Below, one piece after another: positions 26,813 to 36,081 of a stretch of DNA of 64,000 bases. Location of the stretch: positions 992,001 to 1,056,000 of the forward strand of contig JANFFA010000001.1 of assembly GCA_030848925.1 (NCBI GenBank). Direction: 5' to 3'. A program made the position numbers and the translations under genes. The stretch is from Rhodalgimonas zhirmunskyi. GTDB taxonomy: Bacteria > Pseudomonadota > Alphaproteobacteria > Rhodobacterales > Rhodobacteraceae. Each line of letters opens with the position of its first letter. Positions within the stretch are counted from its first letter, which is position 1. The notes under the pieces are model-generated. The model saw only the letters and a list, made by a program, of their open reading frames with translations. It was not told the origin of the DNA and ran no database searches.

Positions 26813-27283
26813 ATGTCAGACCGAACAACCGAACCCGACGAAGACGACCGCAACATCCTGCGCGAACTGCAGAAAGACGCGACACGCTCGCTCGAACGAA
26901 TCGCAACGCTCGTCGGCCTGTCGAAAACCACGGTCTGGAACCGGGTACAGAAGCTGATCCAGAATGGCACGATCCTGCGTCAGGCCGCCGTGCTCGACCC
27001 GGCCCGCATCGGCCTCAAGGAAACCTTCTTCGTCAGCATCCGCACCTCGCGCCATGACAGCGAATGGCTCGAAGAATTCCGCGCCGTGATCGAAGACATG
27101 CCCGAAGTGACCGAGGCCCACCGCCTCGCCGGCACGCTCGATTACCTGCTCAAGGTTCAAGTCCCCTCGACCGAGGCGTTCGACACCTTCTACAAGACGC
27201 TGGTCTCGCGCGTGTCGATCTACGACGTGTCCTCAAGTCTCTCGATGGAAGAGCTCAAACACGCCCTCGACCTGCCGCTCTAA
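26813..27283 (+). CDS. Lrp/AsnC-family transcriptional regulator
   Basis: A 156-residue regulator with an N-terminal helix-turn-helix (about residues 10-58; ILRELQKDATRSLERIATLVGLSKTTVWNRVQKL) and a C-terminal RAM ligand-binding domain with alpha/beta pattern. AGGATC precedes the ATG. Its divergent placement to the sulfate/sulfite reduction genes suggests that it senses cysteine or another sulfur amino acid and controls that operon; this is inferred. DecR-like cysteine regulators belong to the same family. Confidence 0.85.
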   Translation: MSDRTTEPDEDDRNILRELQKDATRSLERIATLVGLSKTTVWNRVQKLIQNGTILRQAAVLDPARIGLKETFFVSIRTSRHDSEWLEEFRAVIEDMPEVTEAHRLAGTLDYLLKVQVPSTEAFDTFYKTLVSRVSIYDVSSSLSMEELKHALDLPL

Positions 27284-27303
27284 CTCAGCAGGAACTCAAC
27301 AGG
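27282..27303. repeat. 11-bp tandem duplication at convergent stop codons
   Basis: AACTCAGCAGG and AACTCAACAGG are adjacent. The first unit includes the last two bases of the Lrp-gene TAA; the second includes the stop (TGA on the minus strand) of the hydrolase gene, and its copy gives that gene a second TGA 11 bases on. Confidence 0.6.
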
Positions 27304-28042
27304 CCGCCAGAACCTCCTCCAGCGCCGCCTCAATGAGGCCAAGACAGGTCTCGTCGGAAAACCGGTGATCCGCGCCTTTCACCAGCAAAAGCCGCATGTC
27401 CGCCCCTTCGGCATGGTCCAACAGCCGCACGGCGGTCTCGACCGTCACGGCGGTATCGGCCGTGCCCTGCAGGAACCGCACCGGGAAATCCAACGCCAGG
27501 GGCGCGCGCAGGACAAGGTGATCGCGCCCATCCTCGATCATCCGCTTGGTGACGATGTAAGGCTCCATGTAATCGCTGGGCAATTCCACCCGCCCCGTCC
27601 GCTCCATCTCGGCGCGCTGCGCGGCGTCGAACCCGGCCCACCAACCCTCTTCGGTGAAATCCGGCGCGGCGGCGATCGTCACCATCCCGGCGATCCGCCC
27701 CGGCATCGCCCGCGCCGCCAACAACGCCTGCCAGCCGCCCATGGACGAGCCCACGATCACCACCGGCCCCTCGGTCAGCCGTTCCAGCACCGCCAGCGTA
27801 TCGCGATGCCAATCCCCGATGCAGCCGGCGTCAAAGGCCCCCTCACTCTCGCCATGGCCGGAATAGTCAAACCGCAGGAACGCCCGCCCCCGCGCCTTGG
27901 CCCAGTCTTCCAGATGCACCGCCTTGGTGCCCTCCATGTCGGATTTCAGCCCGCCACAGAACACGATCCACGGGCCTTGCCCCTCGTGCCGGTGATAGGC
28001 GATCCGCCGCCCGTCGACCTCGATGAATTGCGTCGCCGCCAT
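27296..28042 (-). CDS. Alpha/beta-hydrolase, thioesterase/ABHD10-like
   Basis: A 248-residue cytoplasmic alpha/beta-hydrolase. It has an oxyanion region VFCGGLKSDMEGTKA, RFDYSGHGES, nucleophile elbow VGSSMGGW (Ser), acid in QGTADTAV and His in KGADHRFSD. The order matches acyl-protein thioesterase/ABHD10-type hydrolases; the exact substrate is unknown. It converges on the Lrp-family gene. Confidence 0.8.
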   Translation of the reverse strand: MAATQFIEVDGRRIAYHRHEGQGPWIVFCGGLKSDMEGTKAVHLEDWAKARGRAFLRFDYSGHGESEGAFDAGCIGDWHRDTLAVLERLTEGPVVIVGSSMGGWQALLAARAMPGRIAGMVTIAAAPDFTEEGWWAGFDAAQRAEMERTGRVELPSDYMEPYIVTKRMIEDGRDHLVLRAPLALDFPVRFLQGTADTAVTVETAVRLLDHAEGADMRLLLVKGADHRFSDETCLGLIEAALEEVLAAC

Positions 28043-28107
28043 GCCCGCGCCCTTCCCTGAATTGCCGTCCGGGAAAACCTACCGCGCGCGCCGCGAACCC
28101 GCAATCA

Positions 28108-28155
28108 CTCCGCCCCAGCCTACTTTCCAGACTACGCCACAGCCTACTCTCCGGA
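28108..28155 (-). repeat. 24-bp tandem duplication across MFS gene stop codon
   Basis: Two 24-bp units (28132-28155 containing the stop TAG, and 28108-28131) match at about 19 of 24 positions. The second copy supplies another TAG in the same frame 24 bases after the real stop. Confidence 0.7.
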
Positions 28156-29421
28156 CCCTGCGGCCTCCGCCTCCGGCAGGCCCAATCCGATCACCGCCGC
28201 CAGCCCCGCCATCGCGGCAAACAGCCCAATCGTCCACCCCGGCCCCGCGGCCGAGGCCAGCGCCCCGAACACCCCCGTGCCCAGCAAGGTGATCCCGATC
28301 GCCGTATTCGCCGCCGCCGCATATTCCAGCCGCTTATCCTCGGGCGACATGTCGACCAAATAGGTCGAGCGCCCCTGCCGCACCCCGTGATAGGCGATCA
28401 TCAAGGCAAACAGCGCCAAGGGCAGCGCCCAGATGGTCCCGACCAGCCCCAGCGCCTCCAACCCCAGGGCCAACACCAGCGCCGCCGCGCCGCTGCCCCC
28501 GGCCAGCACCAGCACCCAGCGCGACGAGCGGTCCGCCAACCGCCCCCAGACATAGGACGACAAGAGCGACGCCACCGCCGCCGCCAACACCAGCGCGCCC
28601 AGCCGCTGGAACGCCTCGTTCCCGGCATTGGCCGCCATCATCACAAGGTAGGGCGGCGCCAGCGAGGTCGACACCAACAGCCCCCGCACGATCACGAACC
28701 GCCCCAGCACCGGATCGCGCCACAGGCTCTTCAACTGCGCCAAGGCCCCCAGCGGGCTGGTCTCGACCTCGTCGGGCGTCGCCTTTTCACTCAATCCGAC
28801 AAAGATTACCGCCGCCAGCAAGAACGCCGCCGCGGCCACGCAAAGCGCACCGATCACAAGGTTCATCCGCGCGACCGGGGCCCAGATCAGCAATCCCGCA
28901 AACACGATCACGACCCCCGCCGCCACCGTCGCCGCCGTACCCGTCGCCGCCCCGCGCCGCGACTGGCTCACCGTCTTGCCCAACACATCCTTGTAACTGA
29001 CCGACGCGACCGAGCGCCCCAGCGCCAGAACGGCCAAAGCGATACAGATGGCCCAGCCCGCCGCCGCCCCCTCCAACGTCAGCGCCGCAAGCAGGATCGC
29101 CCCCACCATCAGCCCCTGCACCGCCGCCGCCCCGGCCCAGGCCCACTTGCGCCGCGGCATCGCATGGATACGCGGCGCGGTGAGCAATTGCGGCAACAAC
29201 GCCCCCGCCTCGCGAATGGGCACCAGAAGCCCGACAAAAACCGACGGCACCGACAGCGCCGTCAAAAGCCAGCTCAACACGAGCTTTGGGTCAAACAACC
29301 CATCCGCCGATTTGGTCAGCCCCAATGACGCCGCATGCCGAAGCCAGTTCCCCGCTTCGCCCTCGATCTTTTCCTCGTCGGCCCCCGACAGTTCCTCGAA
29401 AGCATACTCACGCAAGCTCAT
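28144..29421 (-). CDS. MFS-type membrane transporter
   Basis: A 425-residue inner-membrane protein with about ten to twelve hydrophobic helices arranged as two halves; the loop GRLADRSSRW between helices is an MFS motif A variant. The long soluble N-terminus (SLREYAFEELSGADEEKIEGEA) is unusual. Mid-length loops include LSEKATPDEVETSP. I chose ATG 29421 with GAGGGA upstream. The transported solute is not evident, and no neighbouring enzyme suggests one. Confidence 0.75.
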   Translation of the reverse strand: MSLREYAFEELSGADEEKIEGEAGNWLRHAASLGLTKSADGLFDPKLVLSWLLTALSVPSVFVGLLVPIREAGALLPQLLTAPRIHAMPRRKWAWAGAAAVQGLMVGAILLAALTLEGAAAGWAICIALAVLALGRSVASVSYKDVLGKTVSQSRRGAATGTAATVAAGVVIVFAGLLIWAPVARMNLVIGALCVAAAAFLLAAVIFVGLSEKATPDEVETSPLGALAQLKSLWRDPVLGRFVIVRGLLVSTSLAPPYLVMMAANAGNEAFQRLGALVLAAAVASLLSSYVWGRLADRSSRWVLVLAGGSGAAALVLALGLEALGLVGTIWALPLALFALMIAYHGVRQGRSTYLVDMSPEDKRLEYAAAANTAIGITLLGTGVFGALASAAGPGWTIGLFAAMAGLAAVIGLGLPEAEAAGSGE

Positions 29422-29500
29422 CCATAATCCCTCGTGCAAATCTCCAAACGCCAACCCGCCCGCGCCCCATTAGGTTCCCCGCACCCCGCCCTTGCTTCAT

Positions 29501-29550
29501 CTTGCCAAAAATATCCCGGGGAGCGCGAGGGGCAGCGCCCCTCGCTCCCG
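29501..29550 (+). repeat. Dispersed palindromic element, copy A
   Basis: The head CTTGCCAAAAATATCCCGGG is followed by a hairpin with 9-bp stem GCGAGGGGC / GCCCCTCGC. Related elements lie at 43484 and, inverted, at 45077. The 326-bp gap between the MFS gene and thrS contains this element and otherwise no gene I can support; it may serve as a REP-like repeat or terminator. Confidence 0.65.
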
Positions 29551-29747
29551 CCCCCTCAAACCCGCGCCACCGCCCAATTCATATCCGGCCCAAATCCAAT
29601 CTAAATCCGGCCCATTTGCCGCACCCGCCCCCCGCACGCGCACCGCGTGATTGACTTCCGCCGCGATAGCCGCCAAATCACCCCCACACATATACAAACC
29701 CGCAACCGGGCGTTCCGTGGGCGCCAAACCGACGAGGAGGACACAGC

Positions 29748-31694
29748 ATGTCCCAGATCTCCCTCACCTTCCCCGATGGCAATTCGCGCGACTATCCCGC
29801 TGGCATCACGCCCGCCGAAGTCGCCGCCGACATCTCCACCTCGCTTGGCAAAAAAGCCATCTCGGCGCAGGTCGACGGCGCGCATTGGGATCTGCAATGG
29901 CCGATCCAGAACGACTCCGCCATCGCCATCAACACGATGAAGGACGACGCCGCCGCGCTCGAACTCATCCGCCACGACCTCGCCCATATCATGGCCCGCG
30001 CCGTGCAGGAAATCTGGCCCGACGTGAAAGTCACCATCGGCCCGGTGATCGAAAACGGCTGGTATTACGATTTTGACCGGCAAGAGCCCTTCACCCCCGA
30101 AGACCTCGGCCAGATCGAAAAGAAGATGAAAGAGATCATCGCCGCCCGCGATCCCGTCCGCACCGAGGTGTGGGACCGCGCCCGCGCGATCGAACATTAC
30201 CGGGGCACCCACGAACCCTACAAGATCGAGCTGATCGACGCGATCCCGGGCGACGAGCCGCTGCGCATGTACTGGCACGGCGACTGGCAGGATCTCTGCC
30301 GTGGTCCGCACCTGCAAAACACCGGCCAGGTGCCCGCCGATGCGTTCAAGCTGATGTCGGTCGCCGGCGCCTACTGGCGTGGCGACAGTGATCGCGCCAT
30401 GCTCCAGCGGATCTATGGCGTTGCGTTCAAGACCAAGGACGACCTGAAAAAGCACCTCCACATGCTCGAAGAGGCCGCCAAGCGCGATCACCGCAAGCTG
30501 GGCCGCGAAATGGACCTCTTCCACATGCAGGAAGAAGCCCCGGGTCAGATCTTCTGGCACCCCAACGGCTGGTCGATCTACACCACGCTACAGGATTACA
30601 TGCGCCGAATGCAGACGCGCGGCGGCTATGTCGAGGTGAACACGCCCCAAGTCGTCGACCGCAAACTGTGGGAGGCTTCGGGCCACTGGGAAAAATACCA
30701 GGAACACATGTTCATCGTCGAAGTGGACGAAGAGCACGCCCGCGAAAAGTCCGTCAACGCGCTCAAACCGATGAACTGCCCCTGCCACGTGCAGATCTTT
30801 AACCAAGGCCTCAAATCCTATCGCGACCTGCCGCTGCGCATGGCCGAGTTCGGCTCGTGCAACCGGTACGAGCCTTCGGGCGCGCTGCACGGCATCATGC
30901 GGGTGCGCGGCTTCACGCAGGATGACGCGCATATCTTCTGCACCGAGGATCAGATCGAAGAGGAAACCAAGCTCTTCATCGACTTCCTCTCCGACGTTTA
31001 TCGCGACCTCGGCTTTGCCGATTTCAAGGTGCTGTTCTCGGATCGCCCCGACATGCGCGCCGGGGCCGATGCGGTCTGGGACAAGTCCGAAAAAGCCCTG
31101 CTCGACGCCACCCGCGCCGCCGGGATCGAACCGGGCCTCAACCCCGGCGAAGGTGCGTTTTACGGGCCGAAGCTGGAATTCGTTCTGACCGATGCGATCG
31201 GGCGCGATTGGCAATGCGGCACGCTGCAGGTCGATTTCGTCCTGCCCGAGCGGCTTGATGCCAACTACATCGGCGCCGATGGCGACAAGCACCGCCCGGT
31301 CATGCTGCACCGCGCCACGCTGGGCAGCTTCGAACGCTTCATCGGCATCCTGATCGAGGAACACGCCGGTAAATTGCCGTTCTGGCTTGCTCCGCGCCAA
31401 GTGGTCGTCGCCACCATCGTGTCCGAAGCCGATGACTATGCACAAGAGATCGTCGCCGCCCTGCGCGCCGCAGGCGTGCGCGCCGAGGCCGACCTGCGCA
31501 ACGAGAAGATCAACTACAAGGTCCGCGAACACTCGGTCGCCAAGGTGCCGGTGATCCTCGCCCTCGGCCACCGCGAGGTCGAAGAACGCACCGTGACCCT
31601 GCGCCGTCTTGGCGAAAAGCAGACCAGCGTGCTTGCCCTTGACGAGGTGATCGCCTCCCTCGGCACCGAAGCCACACCTCCTGATCTGCGCTGA
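29748..31694 (+). CDS. thrS: Threonyl-tRNA synthetase
   Basis: A 648-residue class II synthetase charging tRNA-Thr. Domains in order: N-terminal TGS (1-65), editing domain with [16 protein letters not shown] (HxxxH zinc-type motif) and ENGWYYDF, catalytic core with [12 protein letters not shown] (zinc-ligand Cys), class II motif 2 [30 protein letters not shown] and motif 3 ([13 protein letters not shown]), and the anticodon-binding domain at the C-terminus. GAGGAGG is placed well before ATG. A terminator-like hairpin follows. The length is standard. Confidence 0.95.
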   Translation: MSQISLTFPDGNSRDYPAGITPAEVAADISTSLGKKAISAQVDGAHWDLQWPIQNDSAIAINTMKDDAAALELIRHDLAHIMARAVQEIWPDVKVTIGPVIENGWYYDFDRQEPFTPEDLGQIEKKMKEIIAARDPVRTEVWDRARAIEHYRGTHEPYKIELIDAIPGDEPLRMYWHGDWQDLCRGPHLQNTGQVPADAFKLMSVAGAYWRGDSDRAMLQRIYGVAFKTKDDLKKHLHMLEEAAKRDHRKLGREMDLFHMQEEAPGQIFWHPNGWSIYTTLQDYMRRMQTRGGYVEVNTPQVVDRKLWEASGHWEKYQEHMFIVEVDEEHAREKSVNALKPMNCPCHVQIFNQGLKSYRDLPLRMAEFGSCNRYEPSGALHGIMRVRGFTQDDAHIFCTEDQIEEETKLFIDFLSDVYRDLGFADFKVLFSDRPDMRAGADAVWDKSEKALLDATRAAGIEPGLNPGEGAFYGPKLEFVLTDAIGRDWQCGTLQVDFVLPERLDANYIGADGDKHRPVMLHRATLGSFERFIGILIEEHAGKLPFWLAPRQVVVATIVSEADDYAQEIVAALRAAGVRAEADLRNEKINYKVREHSVAKVPVILALGHREVEERTVTLRRLGEKQTSVLALDEVIASLGTEATPPDLR

Positions 31695-31703
31695 ACGCAT
31701 CTC

Positions 31704-31733
31704 CCAACCGGCCTCCTGCTTGCGGCCGGTTGG
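31704..31733 (+). terminator. Hairpin after thrS
   Basis: CCAACCGGCC and GGCCGGTTGG form a perfect 10-bp stem with a 10-base loop, 9 bases after the thrS stop codon. No T-tract follows. Confidence 0.65.
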
Positions 31734-31925
31734 ACCAGGTGGATCTGCGCGCCTCACCCCAACGGCGCGCACCCATTTCATGACGCGTGCAGTCCCCGCC
31801 TGTTGTTTTTGGGTATTTTTGGCCAAGAAAGAGACGCTGGATGGCGCTTCAACTGTAGCCTTGACCCCAAGTCGCCCGCTGAAACATCCCTGACATTCTC
31901 GTTGCACTTGCGCGCCACGCCCTTC

Positions 31926-31944
31926 ACGGATTGAAATAATCCGT
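31926..31944. promoter_or_regulatory. Inverted repeat upstream of bufferin operon
   Basis: ACGGATTGAAATAATCCGT has perfect 7-bp arms and a 5-base spacer, within the 433-bp gap between the thrS hairpin and bufA. It could be an operator or a small hairpin. The gap also holds the fragment TTTTTGGGTATTTTTGGCCA near 31803, which resembles the head of the dispersed palindromic elements in reverse, and a weak promoter-like pair (CTGACC at 32110, GATAAA at 32135) just before bufA. No gene is evident. Confidence 0.4.
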
Positions 31945-32166
31945 CATGCCCCCGCACCGTTATGAAACATTCCAGCACGGAAAGCCCCTTGTTTTGTAAG
32001 GATTTTGCTTGCTACGCATGAACACGCCCGTCACGCGGGGCGCTTGAATCCTCGCGCGGGCGTGATGCACGGTCTCGTGAATGGCGCGTCAGCCTGCCGC
32101 ACCTCTAGGCTGACCCCATCGCTCACCACGAGCCGATAAAACACCAACTTTTTAGGGAGACCCGAT

Positions 32167-32472
32167 ATGTCCAACACCATGAAGAGCCTTGCCCTCGCCA
32201 GTGCCGTCGCCACCGCCATCGCAGGCCACGCGACCACCGCCAATGCCGCCGAGCAGGAAAAATGCTATGGCGTGTCGATGGCAGGCCAGAATGATTGCAA
32301 GGCGGGCGCCGGGACCACCTGCGCCGGAAGCTCGACCATGGATTACCAAGGCAATGCTTGGTCGCTTGTCGAAAAAGGCACTTGCACCACGATGAAACTG
32401 CCCGCGATGGCCGATGGCACCGCGCGCATGGGCTCGCTCACCGAACTCGACCGCGATCTGCCCAAATCCTGA
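32167..32472 (+). CDS. bufA1: Bufferin precursor peptide, DUF2282 (BufA1)
   Basis: A 101-residue exported precursor. Residues 1-27 are a Sec signal peptide (ending ATTANA), and the core has four conserved cysteines, C33, C44, C52 and C73, in the DUF2282 pattern EKCYGV...[15 protein letters not shown]...KGTC. In the bufferin family, an MNIO enzyme converts core cysteines to 5-thiooxazoles, producing a secreted copper-binding peptide. AGGGAGA lies before ATG 32167. It is followed 70 bases later by the DUF692 oxidase, then DUF2063 and DoxX genes. DUF2282 membership is clear; modification and metal binding follow from family knowledge. Confidence 0.9.
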   Translation: MSNTMKSLALASAVATAIAGHATTANAAEQEKCYGVSMAGQNDCKAGAGTTCAGSSTMDYQGNAWSLVEKGTCTTMKLPAMADGTARMGSLTELDRDLPKS

Positions 32473-32542
32473 GACCCGCGCGGGTGGGCAGCGATGCCCA
32501 CCCCGCACCCCGTTCGAGCCCCCCTCCGAGAAAGGCGCCGCC

Positions 32543-33421
32543 ATGCAGACCGCTTTGCCCCATGCCCCCGGTTTACCCCACGCCCCCGGCATCGGCTACA
32601 AGCCGCAGCACTACGGCGCGTTGATGGAGGGTGCCACCTCTACCGACGGCCCGGTCGGCTGGCTCGAAATTCATGCCGAGAATTACATGGGCGCGGGCGG
32701 GCGCCCCTTGGCGCAGCTCAGGCACCTGTCCGAACGATTCCCGATCTCGGTCCATGGCGTCGGCCTGTCGATTGGCGGCGACGCACCGCTGGACGACAAT
32801 CACCTCGCCCGCTTGCGCCACCTCTGCGATTGGCTCTCTCCGGCCAGCTTTTCCGAACATCTCGCCTGGTCCACGCATGATGGCGCGTTTCTCAACGACC
32901 TCTTGCCGCTGCCCTATACCGACGCCACGCTGACCCGCGTTTGCGATCACATCGACCGGGTGCAAGAGGCGCTTGGGCGGCCCATGCTGCTGGAAAATCC
33001 GTCAAGCTACCTCGCTTTCGCCGAAAGCACCTGGGACGAGCCTGCGTTTCTGGCCGAAATCGCCCGGCGCACCGGCTGTGGCCTGTTGCTCGATGTGAAC
33101 AACGTCTTCGTGTCCGCCGTGAACCTCGGCTTCGCGCCGCAGGCCTATATCGATGCCTTCGCGCTCGACCGGGTGGGCGAAATCCACCTTGGCGGGCATG
33201 ACGAAGAGGCCGACGATCACGGCGCGCCGCTTCTGATCGACAGCCACGGGCGCGAAGTGGCCGATCCGGTCTGGGCCCTGCTCGATCATACCTTGCGTCG
33301 CGCCGGACCGCGCCCCGTTCTGATCGAATGGGACAATGACGTGCCCGCGTTTCCCATCCTCGAAGCCGAGGCCGCGCGCGCAAGCCGCGCCCTTGCCGCG
33401 CTTGAACCTGTGTCGGCATGA
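32543..33421 (+). CDS. bufB: DUF692 multinuclear non-heme iron oxidase (BufB)
   Basis: A 292-residue TIM-barrel MNIO-family enzyme that modifies cysteines of the BufA precursor. Candidate iron ligands and active-site residues occur in family order: E46-N47 (HAENYMG), H71 (SVHGVG), H106 (SEHLAWS), E151 (LENPSSYL), D184 and N187 (LLLDVNNVF), H215 and H219 ([10 protein letters not shown]), D233 and H235 (LIDSHG) and E262. I chose ATG 32543, preceded by GAGAAAGG, over a longer in-frame reading that starts inside bufA. Overlaps bufC by four bases. Cytoplasmic. Confidence 0.9.
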   Translation: MQTALPHAPGLPHAPGIGYKPQHYGALMEGATSTDGPVGWLEIHAENYMGAGGRPLAQLRHLSERFPISVHGVGLSIGGDAPLDDNHLARLRHLCDWLSPASFSEHLAWSTHDGAFLNDLLPLPYTDATLTRVCDHIDRVQEALGRPMLLENPSSYLAFAESTWDEPAFLAEIARRTGCGLLLDVNNVFVSAVNLGFAPQAYIDAFALDRVGEIHLGGHDEEADDHGAPLLIDSHGREVADPVWALLDHTLRRAGPRPVLIEWDNDVPAFPILEAEAARASRALAALEPVSA

Positions 33422-34197
33422 GCGCGCATCACCTCTCGGATCAGGCGCTTTTCGCTGAAGGGCTGTTTTCGCCCGAACTCCCCACAGCCGAGACGCTCGC
33501 CCTGCGCGATGGCCGGGGCCACCCCGCCGGGCGTCGCTTTTCCGTCTATCGCAACAACGTCGCCAGTTCGCTGACCGAGGCGTTGGAACAGACCTTCCCC
33601 ACTGTTCTCAAACTGCTGGGAGAAGAGAATTTCCGTGCCATCGCCGGGATCTTCCTGCGCCGTGAGCCGCCGCGCTCGCCCATCCTTGCGCGCTATGGCG
33701 CGGGTTTCGGCAACTTCCTCGACGAGTTCGAGCCTTTGGCACATCTGCCCTATCTCGGCGATGTGGCGCGGCTCGACCGCGCGCTGGTGACGGCCTATCA
33801 CGCCGCCGACGCCACACCGCTTCGCGCAGAAGACCTTGCCGCGATCCCGCCCGATGACCTGCCCGCCCTGCGCCTCGCGCTGGCCCCGGCCTGTCAGGTT
33901 CTGGTGTCGCGCTGGCCGCTGTTCGGCATCTGGCAATTCAACCAGTCCGACGACGCGCCCCAGCCCCCCGGCGTGGCCCAAAGCGTGCTTGTCACCCGGC
34001 CAGAGTTCGACCCCATCGCGCGGCTTCTGCCCCCCGGCGGCGCGGCCTTTCTTGCCGCGCTCGACAAGGGCCAGCCACTCGGCGTGGCCGCAGATACCGC
34101 CGCCGAGGCCGATCCCGATTTCGATCTCCCCGCGCTGCTAGGTCAGCTTCTGAGCGATGGCGCCCTGCTTCACGCACCACCTGAGGAAACCCCATGA
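33418..34197 (+). CDS. bufC: DUF2063 putative DNA-binding-domain protein, bufferin partner (BufC)
   Basis: A 259-residue protein of the DUF2063 family (N-terminal [16 protein letters not shown] and [39 protein letters not shown]). Despite the Pfam name, these proteins serve as the RiPP recognition/partner protein of the DUF692 enzyme, bringing the BufA precursor to it. Start overlaps bufB (ATGA), stop overlaps the DoxX gene. The C-terminal half is less conserved. Confidence 0.85.
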   Translation: MSAHHLSDQALFAEGLFSPELPTAETLALRDGRGHPAGRRFSVYRNNVASSLTEALEQTFPTVLKLLGEENFRAIAGIFLRREPPRSPILARYGAGFGNFLDEFEPLAHLPYLGDVARLDRALVTAYHAADATPLRAEDLAAIPPDDLPALRLALAPACQVLVSRWPLFGIWQFNQSDDAPQPPGVAQSVLVTRPEFDPIARLLPPGGAAFLAALDKGQPLGVAADTAAEADPDFDLPALLGQLLSDGALLHAPPEETP

Positions 34198-34748
34198 ACA
34201 GATTGCTTTCGCTCTATTATTCCACCTTCGGAACACTCGATAAAGCCGCGCCGCTGATCCCGCTTCTGGCCCGTTTCCTGTTCGCCGCGATTCTGCTGTC
34301 CTATTTCTGGGCCTCGGCGCTGACCAAGGTCGACGGGGTGGGTCTTTCCTCTGGCGCCTATGCACAGATTTTCCCGCGCGCGTTTGAGGCGGCAGGCTAT
34401 GACACCGGCGCGCTCGGCCTGTTCCACACGCTTGTCGTCGCCGCCGGAACGCTGGCCGAATTCCTCCTGCCCGCGCTCATCATCCTCGGGCTGTTCACCC
34501 GCGCCGCCGCACTCGGGATGGTGGGCTTTGTCGTGGTGCAAACCCTGACCGACCTTTTCGGTCACCGCGTCATCGAAGAGGCCTCCGCCCTTGGCCAGTG
34601 GTTCGACAAACACCCCGACAGCCTGATCCTCGATCAGCGCGGCCTCTGGATCTTCCTGCTGCTCACGCTGACGATCAAGGGCGCCGGCCCGCTCTCTCTC
34701 GACCGCTGGCTGCGCGCGCGCCAAGGCGCCGCACCGCTCACGGCCTGA
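34194..34748 (+). CDS. DoxX-family membrane protein of bufferin operon
   Basis: A 184-residue inner-membrane protein with four hydrophobic helices (about residues 18-40, 75-98, 105-125 and 150-170) and DoxX-type loop FLLPALIILGLFTRAAALGM. DoxX proteins often close bufABC operons; a role in redox balance or export is proposed for the family but not established. It overlaps bufC by four bases and converges on the ArsC/Spx-like gene. Confidence 0.8.
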   Translation: MNRLLSLYYSTFGTLDKAAPLIPLLARFLFAAILLSYFWASALTKVDGVGLSSGAYAQIFPRAFEAAGYDTGALGLFHTLVVAAGTLAEFLLPALIILGLFTRAAALGMVGFVVVQTLTDLFGHRVIEEASALGQWFDKHPDSLILDQRGLWIFLLLTLTIKGAGPLSLDRWLRARQGAAPLTA

Positions 34749-34751
34749 GCC

Positions 34752-35069
34752 TCACGCGCCCAAAAGCGCCGCCTGCACATCCTTGCCCCAGCCCAGGTAA
34801 AGCTGCCCCTCGTCTTCGATCAGGGGCCGCTTCATCAACGCCGGATGCTCGGCCAGAAGCGCCAGCGGGTCACCCGCGCGCGCCTCATCCGACAACCCCC
34901 GCCACGTGGTCGAGCGACGATTGACCAGCGCCTCGCCAAACTGCGCAAACGCCCGCGCCCGCAGGTCCGCCTCCATCCCCTCGGCCCGGATATCGACGAA
35001 CGCCGCCCCGGGCAGCGCCTTGGCCGCCTTGCGGCAGGTGTCACAGGCTTTCAAACCGTAAATCTTCAC
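34752..35069 (-). CDS. ArsC/Spx-family thioredoxin-fold protein
   Basis: A 105-residue protein starting MKIYGLKACDTCRKA, with a CxxC pair (C9 and C12) where ArsC/Spx proteins have their redox cysteines, and the conserved basic RPLIED late in the sequence (ALMKRPLIEDEGQLYLGW). It is more like the Spx/MgsR/YffB group of unknown function than true arsenate reductases, which carry three Arg residues around the active Cys. No arsenic-resistance genes are adjacent. Confidence 0.8.
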   Translation of the reverse strand: MKIYGLKACDTCRKAAKALPGAAFVDIRAEGMEADLRARAFAQFGEALVNRRSTTWRGLSDEARAGDPLALLAEHPALMKRPLIEDEGQLYLGWGKDVQAALLGA

Positions 35070-35261
35070 GTCCCGTCTCCCTCACATCGGCGGCGCGACA
35101 CGTCTCTGCCGGCCGGTTTTTTGGCATATCTTCGCCATACACCGCCACGCATCCCGCTTCATCCCCGTTTTGCTTGCTTTTTACAAAACCCCTGCAATCA
35201 TATTTCCCGTGATCTGGTTTTCAACGCCCTGCCGCATCGCGGCAGCCCCTTTTCCGGCGCC

Positions 35262-35290
35262 CTGAAAGCCCGCCACGCGAATTGTATAAC
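35262..35290 (+). promoter_or_regulatory. Probable promoter of the cold-shock gene
   Basis: CTGAAA at 35262-35267 and TATAAC at 35285-35290 are separated by 17 bases, giving a sigma-70-like promoter and a 5' leader of about 40 bases. A 7-bp hairpin (CTGCCGC / GCGGCAG) lies at 35229-35245 just upstream. The assignment is by position and motif match only. Confidence 0.45.
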
Positions 35291-35337
35291 GACGGCCCGC
35301 CAATTCAGGGCCAGCCAGAACTTGAAGGAGAAGCGGC

Positions 35338-35544
35338 ATGCCAAACGGCACCGTGAAATGGTTCAACACCAGCAAAGGCTACGGCTTCATCGAGCCGGAA
35401 GACGGCGGCAAAGACATTTTCGTGCATATTTCAGCGGTCGAACGTTCGGGCCTCACCGGGCTGGCCGACGATCAGAAAGTCAGCTTCGAACTGATCGAAG
35501 GGCGCGACGGCCGGCAGATGGCGGGCGAGATCAAGCTGCTCTGA
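35338..35544 (+). CDS. cspA: Cold-shock domain protein
   Basis: A 68-residue CSD protein binding single-stranded nucleic acids. RNP1 is KGYGFIEP and RNP2 is DIFVHISAV, in the usual order on a five-stranded barrel. AAGGAG precedes ATG. It is monocistronic, with its own promoter-like sequence and a downstream hairpin. Confidence 0.93.
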   Translation: MPNGTVKWFNTSKGYGFIEPEDGGKDIFVHISAVERSGLTGLADDQKVSFELIEGRDGRQMAGEIKLL

Positions 35545-35577
35545 CGCCCCGGGCTTTCCCGAGTCACCCGCGCAAAA

Positions 35578-35595
35578 GCTGGCCCTTGGGCCAGC
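35578..35595 (+). terminator. Terminator hairpin after cspA
   Basis: GCTGGCCC and GGGCCAGC form an 8-bp stem around TT, followed by CTTCATT. It begins 33 bases after the cspA stop. Confidence 0.65.
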
Positions 35596-35637
35596 CTTCA
35601 TTGCTGGCAACCCGCTTTTTCGCCCCGTCTTGCCCGT

Positions 35638-35682
35638 TTTGCCCCGTACAAATTTGCCCCGTCCAAATTTGTCCCCTCCAAA
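35638..35682 (+). repeat. 15-bp tandem repeat, 3 units
   Basis: Units TTTGCCCCGTACAAA, TTTGCCCCGTCCAAA and TTTGTCCCCTCCAAA are directly adjacent between cspA and the next gene. They are not at a stop codon, unlike other short tandem repeats in this window. Confidence 0.85.
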
Positions 35683-35778
35683 CTGCGCGCAAAGCCCCCC
35701 GAAACGCACAAGGCCCGACGCGATAACGCTCCGGGCCCTGCTCATTCGTTCATACAGCGGTGCGCGCGCAAAAGCGTC

Positions 35779-36081
35779 TCAGCGCTCGACGCAGCCCTTC
35801 ATGCCCACCGGGCAATAGGTGTTCGCGACCCGGCGCACGTGCTTTTTGCGATACACCTTGCGGTGCGTCATCGGATGCGCCTTGGCCTGTTGATAGGTCA
35901 TATTCTGGTTCGGCGTGCCACAGCAGATCACACCATCAATTGTGATCGGCTGAAGCCCAGACGGGCAATAGTTCACCTTGCTCGGCACAGGATAAATCTT
36001 CGGCTGCGCCTGCACCGGCGCGGCAAATCCCGCGAAAGTTGCGGCCACCATGGCGGCCCCGAATATACGTTTCATTTTCAT
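35779..36081 (-). CDS. Small secreted cysteine-containing hypothetical protein
   Basis: A 100-residue protein with a signal peptide (MKMKRIFGAAMVAATFAGFAAPVQA) and a mature part with five cysteines in CPSG, ICCGTPNQ and YCPVGMKGC. The middle is basic and His/Lys rich (HPMTHRKVYRKKHVRRV). I chose ATG 36081, where GGGGGAT precedes the signal peptide. It could be disulfide-linked or metal-binding in the periplasm. I do not recognise the family. Confidence 0.6.
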   Translation of the reverse strand: MKMKRIFGAAMVAATFAGFAAPVQAQPKIYPVPSKVNYCPSGLQPITIDGVICCGTPNQNMTYQQAKAHPMTHRKVYRKKHVRRVANTYCPVGMKGCVER

